Of a stretch of DNA of 64,000 nucleotides, positions 1-10,020 are shown piece after piece. Where the stretch lies: assembly GCF_021730435.1 (NCBI RefSeq), contig NZ_JABWGX010000020.1, positions 1-64,000 on the forward strand, read 5' to 3'. Made by a program: the position numbers and the translations under genes. The DNA is from Xanthobacter agilis (lineage in GTDB: Bacteria > Pseudomonadota > Alphaproteobacteria > Rhizobiales > Xanthobacteraceae). Below the pieces are notes generated by a model. The model did no database searches, was not told the origin of the DNA, and worked only from the letters and a program-made list of their open reading frames with translations. Position 1 is the stretch's first letter; the number at the start of each line of letters is the position of its first letter.

Positions 1-48
1 GGCCAAAGCCGCGCCCTTTTCCTTTTTTCACGATCCGATGGACCGCGA

Positions 49-1704
<1,656 letters not shown>

Positions 1705-1740
1705 CTAAATTGAATGCTCAAACGTTCCGAGAACCAAACA

Positions 1741-2031
1741 TCACTTGGCGATGACGCCGAGGATGTCGCTCTCCTTCATGATGAGCAGATCCTGGCCGTC
1801 GATCTTGACCTCGGTGCCGGACCACTTGCCGAACAGCACCCGATCGCCGGCCTTGACGTCGAGGGGAACGAGCTTGCCGGCCTCGTCGCGCGCGCCGGCT
1901 CCCACCGCGATCACCTCGCCCTCCTGGGGCTTTTCCTTGGCGGTGTCGGGGATGATGATGCCGCCGGCGGTCTTCTGCTCGGCTTCGATGCGCTTGACCA
2001 CCACGCGGTCGTGCAGGGGACGGAAGGACAT
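1741..2031 (-). CDS. groES: Co-chaperonin GroES
   Basis: This is the heptameric lid of the GroEL chamber. The 96-residue protein starts [20 protein letters not shown] and contains the mobile-loop region with [13 protein letters not shown], which docks onto GroEL. The frame is open further upstream to about 2211, but the start at 2031 gives the normal family length, and a GAGGAA ribosome-binding site precedes it; the longer frame would run through the promoter and CIRCE element. It is the first gene of the groESL operon. Confidence 0.98.
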   Translation of the reverse strand: MSFRPLHDRVVVKRIEAEQKTAGGIIIPDTAKEKPQEGEVIAVGAGARDEAGKLVPLDVKAGDRVLFGKWSGTEVKIDGQDLLIMKESDILGVIAK

Positions 2032-2087
2032 GGGTCTATTCCTCTCGGAACATGGATTTGCCGCGGCGTTCGCCGCTGCTCGCACTG

Positions 2088-2114
2088 CTGGCACTCCTAG
2101 AACAAGAGTGCCAA
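2088..2114. promoter_or_regulatory. CIRCE element, HrcA operator of groESL
   Basis: On the plus strand, arm CTGGCACTC (2088-2096), nine spacer bases (2097-2105) and arm GAGTGCCAA (2106-2114) match the CIRCE pattern TTAGCACTC-N9-GAGTGCTAA with a small number of changes. It lies at the expected transcription start of groES, where HrcA repressor binding would block the operon until heat stress. HrcA itself is not in this window. Confidence 0.9.
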
Positions 2115-2125
2115 GCTCGTCGCGG

Positions 2126-2153
2126 AGATAAGCGCGCCGCCCCGGTCCGTCAA
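2126..2153 (-). promoter_or_regulatory. Sigma-70 type promoter of groESL
   Basis: On the minus strand a -35 hexamer TTGACG (2148-2153) and a -10 hexamer TTATCT (2126-2131) are separated by 16 bases. The expected start point lies next to the CIRCE element, which fits repression by HrcA. Assignment is from consensus matching only. Confidence 0.6.
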
Positions 2154-2385
2154 GGCGCGCATAGAGAAGTTGAGGTGTGAAGGATGTGGGATACGAACCG
2201 GTAACCGACACCCCTTATGTTGAATTTCCGAAGGCGCGTGAGGCGGTTCGCCCGCAGCGGCGGCATCCGGCGTCACGCGTTATCGACGCAGCACGGATGA
2301 CCCGTTATGGTCGGCGCGCCGGCCGGCACCCGTGTGGGCGATGGCAAGGACCGGAGTTGAGACGGCGGAGGCCTCGGAATACCCC

Positions 2386-2907
2386 ATGAACATTCTGCTT
2401 GCACGATCGAACGCGCGCCCCGAGAAGCATTGTCGCGCCGCGCGGGGTCGCGTCGGCCTGGCCGGGGTTGCCGCTGCCGCGCTGGCATTGACGCTCGCCG
2501 CCTGCACCACCACCCCGAGTGAGCCGCCGCCGCCCGCCAAGCCGCAATATTTCAGCCCGATCGCGCCGGATCGGCTGGTCGGCCGCTATGGTCTTGCCGC
2601 CTATCATCGCCCCGATGACGCCGGCCGCACCGAGACCCAGGCCAAGGAACAGTGCTCCAACCCCTACGTCATCACCGCCGGCTCAAGCGGCGGCGTGATG
2701 ATGTACCTCGCCGACGACAACAAGCTGAGTGAGGTGGTGTCCAAGCAGGTGGGCAACGGCCCCATCTTCATCGGCCCGCCGGACGAGCCCGCCGGCAGCC
2801 AGGCCGACCGGCAGGTGATGCGCTTCGACGGCAACGTGCTGGTGCTGCGCTGGGTGGATACGGACGTGGCCAAGCGCTACGGCACCATGGTCTACGTGCG
2901 CTGCTGA
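2386..2907 (+). CDS. Small hypothetical lipoprotein
   Basis: This 173-residue protein has a basic N-terminus, a hydrophobic stretch and the lipobox LAAC followed by Thr (cysteine near residue 40), so it should be a lipid-anchored envelope protein. The mature part begins with a short proline-rich stretch (TTTPSEPPPPAKP) and then a compact domain containing RLVGRYGLAAYHRPDDA and ending WVDTDVAKRYGTMVYVRC. Similar small lipoproteins of unknown function are common in Rhizobiales. An ATG 54 bases upstream is also in frame, but the start used here gives a normal signal peptide. No operon partner is evident: a hairpin follows, then a long gap. Confidence 0.75.
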   Translation: MNILLARSNARPEKHCRAARGRVGLAGVAAAALALTLAACTTTPSEPPPPAKPQYFSPIAPDRLVGRYGLAAYHRPDDAGRTETQAKEQCSNPYVITAGSSGGVMMYLADDNKLSEVVSKQVGNGPIFIGPPDEPAGSQADRQVMRFDGNVLVLRWVDTDVAKRYGTMVYVRC

Positions 2908-2918
2908 TGACGTGACGA

Positions 2919-2942
2919 GGCCGGCCCGCTGAGCGGCCGGCC
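2919..2942 (+). terminator. GC-rich hairpin after the lipoprotein gene
   Basis: GGCCGGCC at 2919-2926 can pair with GGCCGGCC at 2935-2942 around an eight-base loop, 12 bases after the stop codon. There is no T-tract, so it may only slow polymerase or protect the 3' end. Confidence 0.4.
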
Positions 2943-3514
2943 CCGCGGCCCCCTGCCGAGCAGGCATCGACTCACGGCGGCGCCACGACTGCCCCATGCG
3001 CCACGCCGGCGCGAAAGGCTGACACCAATCCCCTCCCAGCCCGGTCCGTCGCGGACTTGAGGCGGCGCCTTGTCCGGAACCCGAGGGGCCGAACCACGCG
3101 CCGCTCTTAAGGCCCCTTCGCCCCCCCTCCGCGCAAGACACGCCGCGCCCGAACGCGGCCGGCTCTGGGGCTTCCGGACCGACCGCGCGCGCGCTCCGAG
3201 CTGTCCGGCACACGGACGCCCTCCGATCCTTCGCCCCACCTCGGCCCGACCGCCAACCGAGCGCAAGCGCCCCGGCCCCTTGCAGAACGCCTGCACGCGC
3301 CCGCGCCTTTGAGCACACCGAACGCGACGCCCGATCCCCACTCTCTCCGCTTCAGAGAGCGAAGCAATGTTATATAATTATTCTAATTACAGACATATTT
3401 TAGAAATATTGTATATTTTCCAATGTATTTAAAATGCGTTCGCGACACTTGATCCACCACGAATGTCAAACTACTCCTCCAACATAGGGAACAGTGTTTT
3501 TCAGGATTCTCCAT
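2943..3514. other. Non-coding gap: GC-rich block, then AT-rich leader
   Basis: No convincing gene was found. Bases up to about 3360 are very GC-rich and lack a good ribosome-binding site in any frame. From about 3361 to 3480 the composition switches abruptly to AT-rich, which is unusual for this chromosome and marks the promoter and leader of the siderophore receptor gene. An Irr/ICE-like motif lies inside it. Confidence 0.6.
3399..3415. promoter_or_regulatory. Possible Irr (ICE-box) iron-control site
   Basis: TTTAGAA (3399-3405), three bases, then TTGTATA (3409-3415) resembles the alphaproteobacterial ICE box TTTAGAA-N3-TTCTAAA. One arm is perfect and the other is degenerate. Its place about 100 bases before an iron-receptor gene makes an iron-responsive role plausible, but the match alone is weak in such AT-rich DNA. 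Confidence 0.3.
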
Positions 3515-5647
3515 ATGCTTCGGATTTTCAGAGTTCAGCATATTGCAAATCGACAACTCTCGGTTTCAGCAATTCTAGCTTCAACAACCTGCTCCGCGGC
3601 ATTGATGCTCGGCGCCACCCCAAGCCTCGCCCAAGACACCGGCGATAACGTGGACCTGCCGACCGTGACCGTTCAGAGCACCCAGGAAACCGCTTGGGGG
3701 CCGGTCGAGGGGTATATCGCAACCCGATCCGGTGCCGGGACCAAGACCGACACGCCGATCCTACAGACGCCGCGCTCCGTCTCCGTGGTCACACGACAGG
3801 AGATGGACGACCGGGCCGCGCAGAACGTGGTTGACGCCGTGTCCTACACCGCCGGCGTGGTCACGGGCGCCTATGGCTACGATCCGCGTTTTGACGACAT
3901 CTACATCCGTGGCTTCTCGGTCACGTCCCGCGGTGACTACCGTGACAGCCTGTCCCAGGCTTCCGGCAACTTCGCCTATTGGCGCACCGAACCTTACGGC
4001 CTCGAACGCATCGACATCATCAAGGGGCCGGCGGGCGTGCTTTATGGCCAGACGGTGCCCGGCGGCCTCATCAACCGCATTTCCAAGATGCCAGTCGAAA
4101 CCCCCTTCGCTGAGGTGGAAGCGCAATTGGGCGACCCCGATTGGCTCCAGGCCGCGTTCGACATCGGCGGCAAGGCCAAAGAGGACGGCAGCATTCTTTA
4201 CCGCTTCACCGGCGTCGTCCGCGACGCCGACGCTCCGGCCGCCGGCACCAAGAACAACGAAATCTATTTTGCGCCAGCCCTAACGTTCAAGGATGATTCC
4301 ACACGTTTGACATTGCTCGCCAACATTCTCGGCACAAAGCTTCCCGCGAGCACATATTTTTACCAGCCAAATGGCATTCTGACGAAAATTCCAGTCGGCA
4401 CGAATTATAATGCCATCATCCAGACCCAGGAACAGGTCGGATATCAGCTTGAGCATGACTTTAATGATGTGTGGACTGCACGTCAAAATCTGCGTTACGG
4501 CCACATCGATAATCACAGCTATTGGCTGTATCCGACAGGAGTCACCAGCGGATCGCAGGTGAACGTCTACGCCGCAAATTACATAGAGGCGTTCGACACG
4601 TTCCAGGTGGACAATCAGGTCCAAGCCAACTTCAAGACTGGCCCAGTGGAGCACAAGGTTCTTGGCGGCCTCGACTACATTTGGGCCGATAGTAATTACG
4701 GCATGGGCTACGGCTATAATGTCTCCCCCATCAACCTGCTTGACCCAAATGCCGATAATTTTGCCGTCATGCCGGCCATTACAGATCTTTACGGCGGCAG
4801 CATGAACCAGCTCGGGCTGTATCTTCAGGACCAGATTTCGTTCGGCGAGGGCTGGCACCTGAACATTGGCGGCCGCCAAGACTTCGTGGACTCGGAACAG
4901 AGCGACAAGACCTACCTGCAAAACGTGACCCGCACAGACCAGGCATTTACCTGGCAAGCCGGCCTGCTCTATGAATTCTCCAACGGCATCGCCCCATACG
5001 TGAGCTATGCCACGTCCTTCCTGCCGTCCTTGAACGTGGATGCCGACGGCAGCCTTTTGGAGCCGTCGACCGGCGAGCAGTATGAGGCGGGCGTGAAGTT
5101 CCAGCCAAAGGGCGGGCGGAGCTTCTTCACGCTCTCGGCCTACCAGATCAAGCAGGACAACTACGCGGTCCCGGACCCGACCTCCTACGTCTATAGCCCG
5201 GTCGGCAACATTCGCGTGCGCGGCTTCGAGGCGGAAGCTCTGCTGGAACTCGCCCAGGGCCTCGACATGACAGCAGCCTATACTTATACCCAGGGGACAA
5301 TTCTTTCGAGCGCCGACACCTCGACCATCGGCAAAACGCCCGTGAATATGCCCGAGAATGTCGCTTCGCTCTGGCTCAAATACACCTTCCTCGACGGTCC
5401 GATGAAGGGTTTTGGCGTCGGCGGCGGCATTCGCTACTACAGCGGATTCTGGGCGGACAACAACAACACCTACAAGAATAAAAGCCAGTACCCTGTTGAC
5501 GCGGCCATATATTATGAGAAAGACGCCTGGAAGCTGCAGATCAACGCCAAGAATATGTTCAATCAACAAGAGGCGCTGCAGAACGAGGGCTACTGGTATT
5601 GGCAGCAGGGGCGCACGGTGCTTGCCTCGGCCCGCTACCGGTGGTGA
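3515..5647 (+). CDS. TonB-dependent siderophore receptor
   Basis: This outer-membrane receptor should import a ferric siderophore using energy from TonB-ExbBD. The 710-residue protein has a signal peptide (cleavage near SLAQ/DTG), a TonB-box-like DLPTVTV just after it, the plug-domain signature TPRSVSVVTRQEMDDRAAQ, the stretch GPAGVLYGQTVPGGLINRIS, and a beta-barrel ending in ARYRW with the C-terminal aromatic needed for BAM insertion. This layout fits the FhuA/FpvA-like siderophore receptor family. An upstream in-frame GTG at 3494 exists, but the ATG at 3515 has an AGGA ribosome-binding site and gives a normal signal peptide. The next gene starts 11 bases after the stop. Parts of the barrel (about 4260-4800) are less GC-rich than neighbouring genes. 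The ligand cannot be told from sequence. Confidence 0.93.
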   Translation: MLRIFRVQHIANRQLSVSAILASTTCSAALMLGATPSLAQDTGDNVDLPTVTVQSTQETAWGPVEGYIATRSGAGTKTDTPILQTPRSVSVVTRQEMDDRAAQNVVDAVSYTAGVVTGAYGYDPRFDDIYIRGFSVTSRGDYRDSLSQASGNFAYWRTEPYGLERIDIIKGPAGVLYGQTVPGGLINRISKMPVETPFAEVEAQLGDPDWLQAAFDIGGKAKEDGSILYRFTGVVRDADAPAAGTKNNEIYFAPALTFKDDSTRLTLLANILGTKLPASTYFYQPNGILTKIPVGTNYNAIIQTQEQVGYQLEHDFNDVWTARQNLRYGHIDNHSYWLYPTGVTSGSQVNVYAANYIEAFDTFQVDNQVQANFKTGPVEHKVLGGLDYIWADSNYGMGYGYNVSPINLLDPNADNFAVMPAITDLYGGSMNQLGLYLQDQISFGEGWHLNIGGRQDFVDSEQSDKTYLQNVTRTDQAFTWQAGLLYEFSNGIAPYVSYATSFLPSLNVDADGSLLEPSTGEQYEAGVKFQPKGGRSFFTLSAYQIKQDNYAVPDPTSYVYSPVGNIRVRGFEAEALLELAQGLDMTAAYTYTQGTILSSADTSTIGKTPVNMPENVASLWLKYTFLDGPMKGFGVGGGIRYYSGFWADNNNTYKNKSQYPVDAAIYYEKDAWKLQINAKNMFNQQEALQNEGYWYWQQGRTVLASARYRW

Positions 5648-5658
5648 CGGGTTAAGCC

Positions 5659-6912
5659 ATGGCCAGCAGTGCCGTTCCCGTGCCAGAAGGCCCAACACCG
5701 GCCGTGCCGCGCCCGCGTGTCAGCCTGCGCCCAGGCCTTGTTTGGGTTCACCGGGTCGCGGGCCTCACGACCGCCCTGTTCCTGCTTCTGGCCGGACTCA
5801 CGGGCAGCCTTCTCGCCTTCCATGAGGAGATCGACCGGGCGCTGAACCCGACCGCCTATGACGCAACGGCGCGGGGCCTGCCCCTCTCTCCCGAGGCCCT
5901 GGCCCGTGCCGTGGAGGCGGGCGATCCGCGGCGGCAGGTCTGGTACATAACCCTGGAGCGCCAGGAGGGTCATGCCGCGCTCGTCGTCGCCATGGGCAAG
6001 GCCGACCCCGCGACCGGCGCGCCCTACGCGTTGACGAGCGACTGGTTCAACGTGGACCCCGTGAGCGGCGCCGTTCTAGCTGAACGCCTGTGGGGCGAAT
6101 GCTGCTTCGGGCCGCTGAATTTCATTCCGTTCATCTATGAGTTTCACCACAATCTGAGCCTGCCCGGCGCCATCGGCGTGGTGTTCATGGGCGTCGTCGC
6201 CATCATCTGGCTGGTGGACGGCTTCGTGGGCCTCGCCCTCACCTTCCCGCGCGGACGCCCGTTCCTCGCCAAATGGCGGCCGGCGTTCCGCATCAAGGGG
6301 GGCAGCACCTTCCGCCTCAATCTCGATCTGCACCGCGCCGCAGGGCTCTGGCTGTTCGTTTTTCTGATCCTCATCGCCATCACCTCCGTCAGCATGAATC
6401 TGCGTTCGGAAGTGGTGGAGCCGGTGGTCGGGCTGTTCTCGAAGGTCACGCCGCCGCCATTCTCCGGCCCCCCGCTCGCGCAGTTGCGCGAACGGACGGT
6501 TTCTTATGACGCGGCGCTCAACGCCGGCCTGCGCGAGGCGGAGGACCGGGGCTGGCGCGGACCGCCCAGTGAGATCTTCTATTCGCCCCAATACGGCATC
6601 TTCGGCGTCGCCTTCGGCGACCACGACGATCCCATGGGCGCGAACTGGCTCTATCTCAGCGGCGATCAGGCCACGCCCATCGGGGCGATGGTGCCCGGCG
6701 CGGGAACCGCGGGCGACATCTTCATGCAGCTTCAATTCCCCATCCACTCGGGCCGCATCCTCGGCCTGCCGGGGCGCATCCTGATCGCGGCGATGGGGGG
6801 GCTGATCGCCATGCTCTCGGTGACGGGCGTGGCGGTGTGGTGGATGAAGCGCAAGGGGCGCAAGGGGCGGGCGGCGAAGGCCGGCAGACCGAAGGCGGTG
6901 GCGGCGGAATAA
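5659..6912 (+). CDS. PepSY-associated transmembrane protein, probably iron uptake
   Basis: This 417-residue inner-membrane protein belongs to the PepSY-associated TM-helix family. It has four clear hydrophobic segments: residues about 31-54 (VAGLTTALFLLLAGLTGSLLA), 170-200, 228-250 and 370-395. Histidines next to helices (WVHRVAG, AFHEEID, EFHHNLSLP, LDLHRAAGLW, FPIHSGRILG) fit the heme-binding pattern suggested for relatives such as FoxB, which reduce siderophore iron in the periplasm. It starts 11 bases after the receptor gene, so the two are almost certainly one operon. No ABC transporter or periplasmic binding protein is present here. Reductase activity is inferred from the family and from the neighbour. 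Confidence 0.85.
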   Translation: MASSAVPVPEGPTPAVPRPRVSLRPGLVWVHRVAGLTTALFLLLAGLTGSLLAFHEEIDRALNPTAYDATARGLPLSPEALARAVEAGDPRRQVWYITLERQEGHAALVVAMGKADPATGAPYALTSDWFNVDPVSGAVLAERLWGECCFGPLNFIPFIYEFHHNLSLPGAIGVVFMGVVAIIWLVDGFVGLALTFPRGRPFLAKWRPAFRIKGGSTFRLNLDLHRAAGLWLFVFLILIAITSVSMNLRSEVVEPVVGLFSKVTPPPFSGPPLAQLRERTVSYDAALNAGLREAEDRGWRGPPSEIFYSPQYGIFGVAFGDHDDPMGANWLYLSGDQATPIGAMVPGAGTAGDIFMQLQFPIHSGRILGLPGRILIAAMGGLIAMLSVTGVAVWWMKRKGRKGRAAKAGRPKAVAAE

Positions 6913-6983
6913 GGCGCCGCTCCGCTCCCAACGCCTTGTGAGCAAAGCCACTCAGCGTGACGCGAAGAGCGGTGCCTACGCCC

Positions 6984-8789
6984 TCACTCGTCCATCTTCA
7001 GCGCGGCGATGAAGGCTTCCTGGGGAATCTCCACCTTGCCGAACTGGCGCATCTTCTTCTTGCCTTCCTTCTGCTTCTCCAGAAGCTTGCGCTTGCGGGT
7101 GATGTCGCCGCCATAGCATTTGGCGGTCACGTCCTTGCGCAGCGCGCGGATGGTCTCGCGGGCGATGATCTTGGCGCCGATGGCGGCCTGGATCGGGATC
7201 TGGAACAGGTGCTGGGGAATGAGGTCCTTCAGCTTCTCGCACATCACCCGGCCGCGCGCCTCGGCGCGGGTGCGGTGCACCAGCATGGACAGCGCATCCA
7301 CCGGCTCGGCGTTGACGAGAATCGACATCTTCACGAGGTCGCCGGGGCGATACTCGGTGATCTGGTAGTCAAACGAGGCGTAGCCCTTGGAGATGGACTT
7401 CAGCCGGTCGTAGAAGTCGAACACCACCTCGTTGAGCGGCAGGTCATAGGTGACCATGGCGCGGGCGCCCACATAGGTCAGCTCGATCTGGTTGCCGCGC
7501 CGGTCCTGGCACAGCTTCAGCACGCTGCCCAGATATTCGTCCGGCGTGAGGATGGTGGCGCGGATCCAGGGCTCGCGAATTTCCTTGATCTTCACCACGT
7601 CCGGCATGTCGGCCGGATTGTGCAGGTCGATGGTGGAATCGTCCGTCATCTCGATCTGGTAGATGACCGAGGGCGCGGTGGCGATGAGGTCGAGGTTGAA
7701 CTCGCGCTCCAGCCGCTCCTGGATGATCTCAAGGTGCAACAGCCCCAGGAAGCCGCAGCGGAAGCCGAAGCCCAGCGCGGCCGAGGTCTCCATCTCGAAC
7801 GAGAAGCTGGCGTCGTTGAGGCGCAACTTGCCCATGGCGGCGCGCAGATCCTCGAAGTCCGCCGCATCCACCGGGAACAGGCCGCAGAACACCACCGGCT
7901 GCGCCGGCTTGAAACCGGCCAGCATCTCCACGCAGGGGCGCTTTTCCTCGGTGATGGTATCGCCGACGCGGGTATCCGCCACTTCCTTGATGGAACCGGT
8001 GAGGAAGCCGATCTCGCCCGGCCCCAGCTCGGCCATGGCCACCATCTTGGGGGTGAACACGCCCACGCGGTCCACGTCATAGGCCGCGCCCGAGCCCAGC
8101 ATCTTGATGCGCTGGCCCTTCTTCAGCACGCCGTCGATGATGCGCACCAGCACCACCACCCCGAGATAGGTGTCATACCAGCTATCCACCAGAAGCGCCT
8201 TCAGCGGCGCCTCGCGATCGCCCATGGGCGGCGGCAGGCGGGTAACGATGGCCTCCAGCACCTGATCCACGTTAAGGCCGGTCTTGGCGGAGATGCCGAT
8301 GGCGTTGGACGCGTCGAGCCCGATCACGTCCTCGATCTGCGCCTTCACCTTTTCCGGCTCGGCCGCGGGCAGGTCGATCTTGTTGAGGACAGGCACGATC
8401 TCGTGATTGTTGTCGATGGCCTGGTAGACGTTGGCCAGCGTCTGCGCCTCCACGCCCTGGGACGCGTCCACCACCAGCAGGGAGCCCTCCACGGCGGCCA
8501 GCGAGCGGTTCACCTCATAGGCGAAGTCCACGTGCCCGGGGGTGTCGATGAGGTTCAGCGTATAAGTCTCGCCGTCCTTGGCCGTGTAGGACAGGCGCAC
8601 CGTCTGCGCCTTGATGGTGATGCCGCGCTCGCGCTCGATATCCATGCTGTCGAGCACCTGATCGGTCATCTCGCGCTCGGTGAGCCCGCCGGTGATCTGG
8701 ATCAGGCGGTCGGCGAGGGTCGACTTCCCATGGTCGATATGGGCGACGATGGAAAAGTTGCGGATGTTCTTCTGGGCGCTCGCGGTCAT
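6984..8789 (-). CDS. lepA: Elongation factor 4 (LepA), ribosome-associated GTPase
   Basis: LepA/EF4 is a translational GTPase that acts on stalled or mispositioned ribosomes and in ribosome assembly. The protein is 601 residues, close to the family norm of about 600. The G1 region [10 protein letters not shown]3 DTPGHVDF and G4 NKIDLP are visible near the N-terminus, and the C-terminus has the LepA-specific domain with [23 protein letters not shown]. The frame is open to 9023, but the ATG at 8789 ([20 protein letters not shown]) is the family start. It converges with the PepSY gene; only 71 bases separate the stops. Confidence 0.97.
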   Translation of the reverse strand: MTASAQKNIRNFSIVAHIDHGKSTLADRLIQITGGLTEREMTDQVLDSMDIERERGITIKAQTVRLSYTAKDGETYTLNLIDTPGHVDFAYEVNRSLAAVEGSLLVVDASQGVEAQTLANVYQAIDNNHEIVPVLNKIDLPAAEPEKVKAQIEDVIGLDASNAIGISAKTGLNVDQVLEAIVTRLPPPMGDREAPLKALLVDSWYDTYLGVVVLVRIIDGVLKKGQRIKMLGSGAAYDVDRVGVFTPKMVAMAELGPGEIGFLTGSIKEVADTRVGDTITEEKRPCVEMLAGFKPAQPVVFCGLFPVDAADFEDLRAAMGKLRLNDASFSFEMETSAALGFGFRCGFLGLLHLEIIQERLEREFNLDLIATAPSVIYQIEMTDDSTIDLHNPADMPDVVKIKEIREPWIRATILTPDEYLGSVLKLCQDRRGNQIELTYVGARAMVTYDLPLNEVVFDFYDRLKSISKGYASFDYQITEYRPGDLVKMSILVNAEPVDALSMLVHRTRAEARGRVMCEKLKDLIPQHLFQIPIQAAIGAKIIARETIRALRKDVTAKCYGGDITRKRKLLEKQKEGKKKMRQFGKVEIPQEAFIAALKMDE

Positions 8790-8880
8790 CCGGGCCGCAT
8801 AGCACCCGCGTGCGGAGGCCACAAGGCGCCGCACGCGGGCGGCGCCGGACGGAGGCCGCGGAAGCGACGACCGCGCCCCG

Positions 8881-8897
8881 CTCTCCACCGTGGAGAG
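8881..8897. promoter_or_regulatory. Perfect 17-base palindrome upstream of lepA
   Basis: CTCTCCAC (8881-8888), one central base, and GTGGAGAG (8890-8897) form a perfect inverted repeat about 90 bases before the lepA start. It could be an operator in the lepA/ykgJ divergent region, but the single-base centre makes an RNA hairpin with full pairing impossible. No regulator is known to me for this motif. Confidence 0.35.
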
Positions 8898-8982
8898 GCT
8901 ATTGAATACCGTCTCCCAGGGCCTCGCTGCGCCGCCTACGCAGTTTTCCCGAATTGTTTCGTTATGTCCGCGCGGGAATAAT

Positions 8983-8996
8983 TTGCTCCAGATCAA
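8983..8996. promoter_or_regulatory. FNR/FixK-like box upstream of ykgJ-type gene
   Basis: TTGCTCCAGATCAA matches the FNR/FixK anaerobox TTGAT-N4-ATCAA at nine of the ten defined positions. Its centre is about 88 bases before the GTG of the cysteine-cluster gene, inside an AT-richer stretch. A start point about 41 bases downstream, with a weak -10 (CAATCT, about 9021), would fit class II activation by an FNR/FixK protein. Confidence 0.5.
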
Positions 8997-9077
8997 TGCG
9001 GACGCACGGTTGCTGCGGCGCAATCTTCAGTCTCATTTTTCCGTTCCGATTATTTTTGATTTTTCGGAGGTTCCAAG

Positions 9078-9839
9078 GTGCCCATTGCCCAGAGCGCGGC
9101 ACAGCCCGCCGAAGCCGAAGGTCCGGTCGCCTTCTTCAAGGCCCAGCACCAAGGCTTTCTCGACACCTTCAGTGCCTACCGGGCCAAGCCCGATTTGCTC
9201 GACCGCGTGTGGATGCAGGCCTTCACCAGCTTCGAGCGCAATGTGGCGGACCAGACGCACCAATTGCCGGTCCTCGCCTGCCGCAAGGGCTGTGGCACCT
9301 GCTGCCAGATCCTGGTGGCGGCCACGGCGCCGGAGGTGCTGATGGTGGCCCGCTATGTGCGGGGCATGGCCGCCGGCTTCAAGAATGTGGGCATCGACCT
9401 TGTGGGCCGCCTCTATGGCGCCGCGGACTTCGTGGAGCCCTCGGGCAATGTGCGCCCCATGGCGCTGGTGCGCGAATGCCCGTTCCTGGCGGAGGGTATC
9501 TGCGTAATCTATCCGGTGCGGCCCCTGGCCTGCCGCGGTCATGCCTCCTTCGACGAAGAGGCCTGCGTCTCCGCGCTCGAGGGCGGGCTCGACAATGTGC
9601 CGGTGTCGGAGCCCCACCGCACGGTGCGCGGGCTGGTGCAAAATGCACTGCAATCGGCCATGCGCGACGCCGGCTTCGCCTGGGGGCTCTATGATCTGGT
9701 GGCGGCGCTGAAGATCGCCCTCGCCCGCCCCGACTGCGAGGCCGATTTCGCCAATGGCGGCGATCCCTTCGCCACCGTCGCGCTCGATGTGGTGAGTCGC
9801 GACGAGATGGAAAGCACCTTCGACCGACTCAAGAGCTGA
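9078..9839 (+). CDS. YkgJ-family cysteine-cluster protein
   Basis: This 253-residue cytoplasmic protein carries the YkgJ/UPF0153 signature: CRKGCGTCC near residue 72, then ECPFLAEGICVIYPVRPLACR near residue 135. These cysteines are predicted to bind zinc or an iron-sulfur cluster; the family function is not settled. The start is a GTG with CGGAGG seven bases upstream. The protein is longer than the minimal YkgJ domain, with helical flanks on both sides. The FNR/FixK-like box upstream suggests expression when oxygen is low. A strong hairpin follows the stop, so it is probably monocistronic. Confidence 0.8.
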   Translation: MPIAQSAAQPAEAEGPVAFFKAQHQGFLDTFSAYRAKPDLLDRVWMQAFTSFERNVADQTHQLPVLACRKGCGTCCQILVAATAPEVLMVARYVRGMAAGFKNVGIDLVGRLYGAADFVEPSGNVRPMALVRECPFLAEGICVIYPVRPLACRGHASFDEEACVSALEGGLDNVPVSEPHRTVRGLVQNALQSAMRDAGFAWGLYDLVAALKIALARPDCEADFANGGDPFATVALDVVSRDEMESTFDRLKS

Positions 9840-9840
9840 G

Positions 9841-9877
9841 ACCAAAGGCCCATGAGTCGGCCTCGTGGGCCTTTGGT
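9841..9877 (+). terminator. Hairpin terminator after ykgJ-type gene
   Basis: ACCAAAGGCCCA (9841-9852) pairs perfectly over 12 bases with TGGGCCTTTGGT (9866-9877), one base after the stop codon. There is no long T-tract beyond the stem. Confidence 0.65.
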
Positions 9878-10020
9878 TCAGCCTGTGCGGCGCTTGCGCG
9901 GTCCCACGCGGCGCCGGTCAAGGACCGGGACCGATGGCATGAATGGCATGGGACCTCAGCCCCGCCCTTGACCGGCGGCGTGGAAGATCGCACCACAGAG
10001 GCGAACTTTGTGGACGAGCC

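Noticed and set aside
2165-2260. Minus-strand stretch resembling a tRNA 3' half (GGTTCGTATCCC)
   Set aside because: The T-arm does not pair and no acceptor, D-arm or anticodon stem can be folded.
2177-2389. Short plus-strand frame starting [20 protein letters not shown]
   Set aside because: The ribosome-binding site is too close, codon use degrades after about 25 codons, and no family is recognised.
6957-8981. Long plus-strand open frame opposite lepA
   Set aside because: Antisense of lepA with His/Leu/Gly-rich translation typical of high-GC shadow frames.
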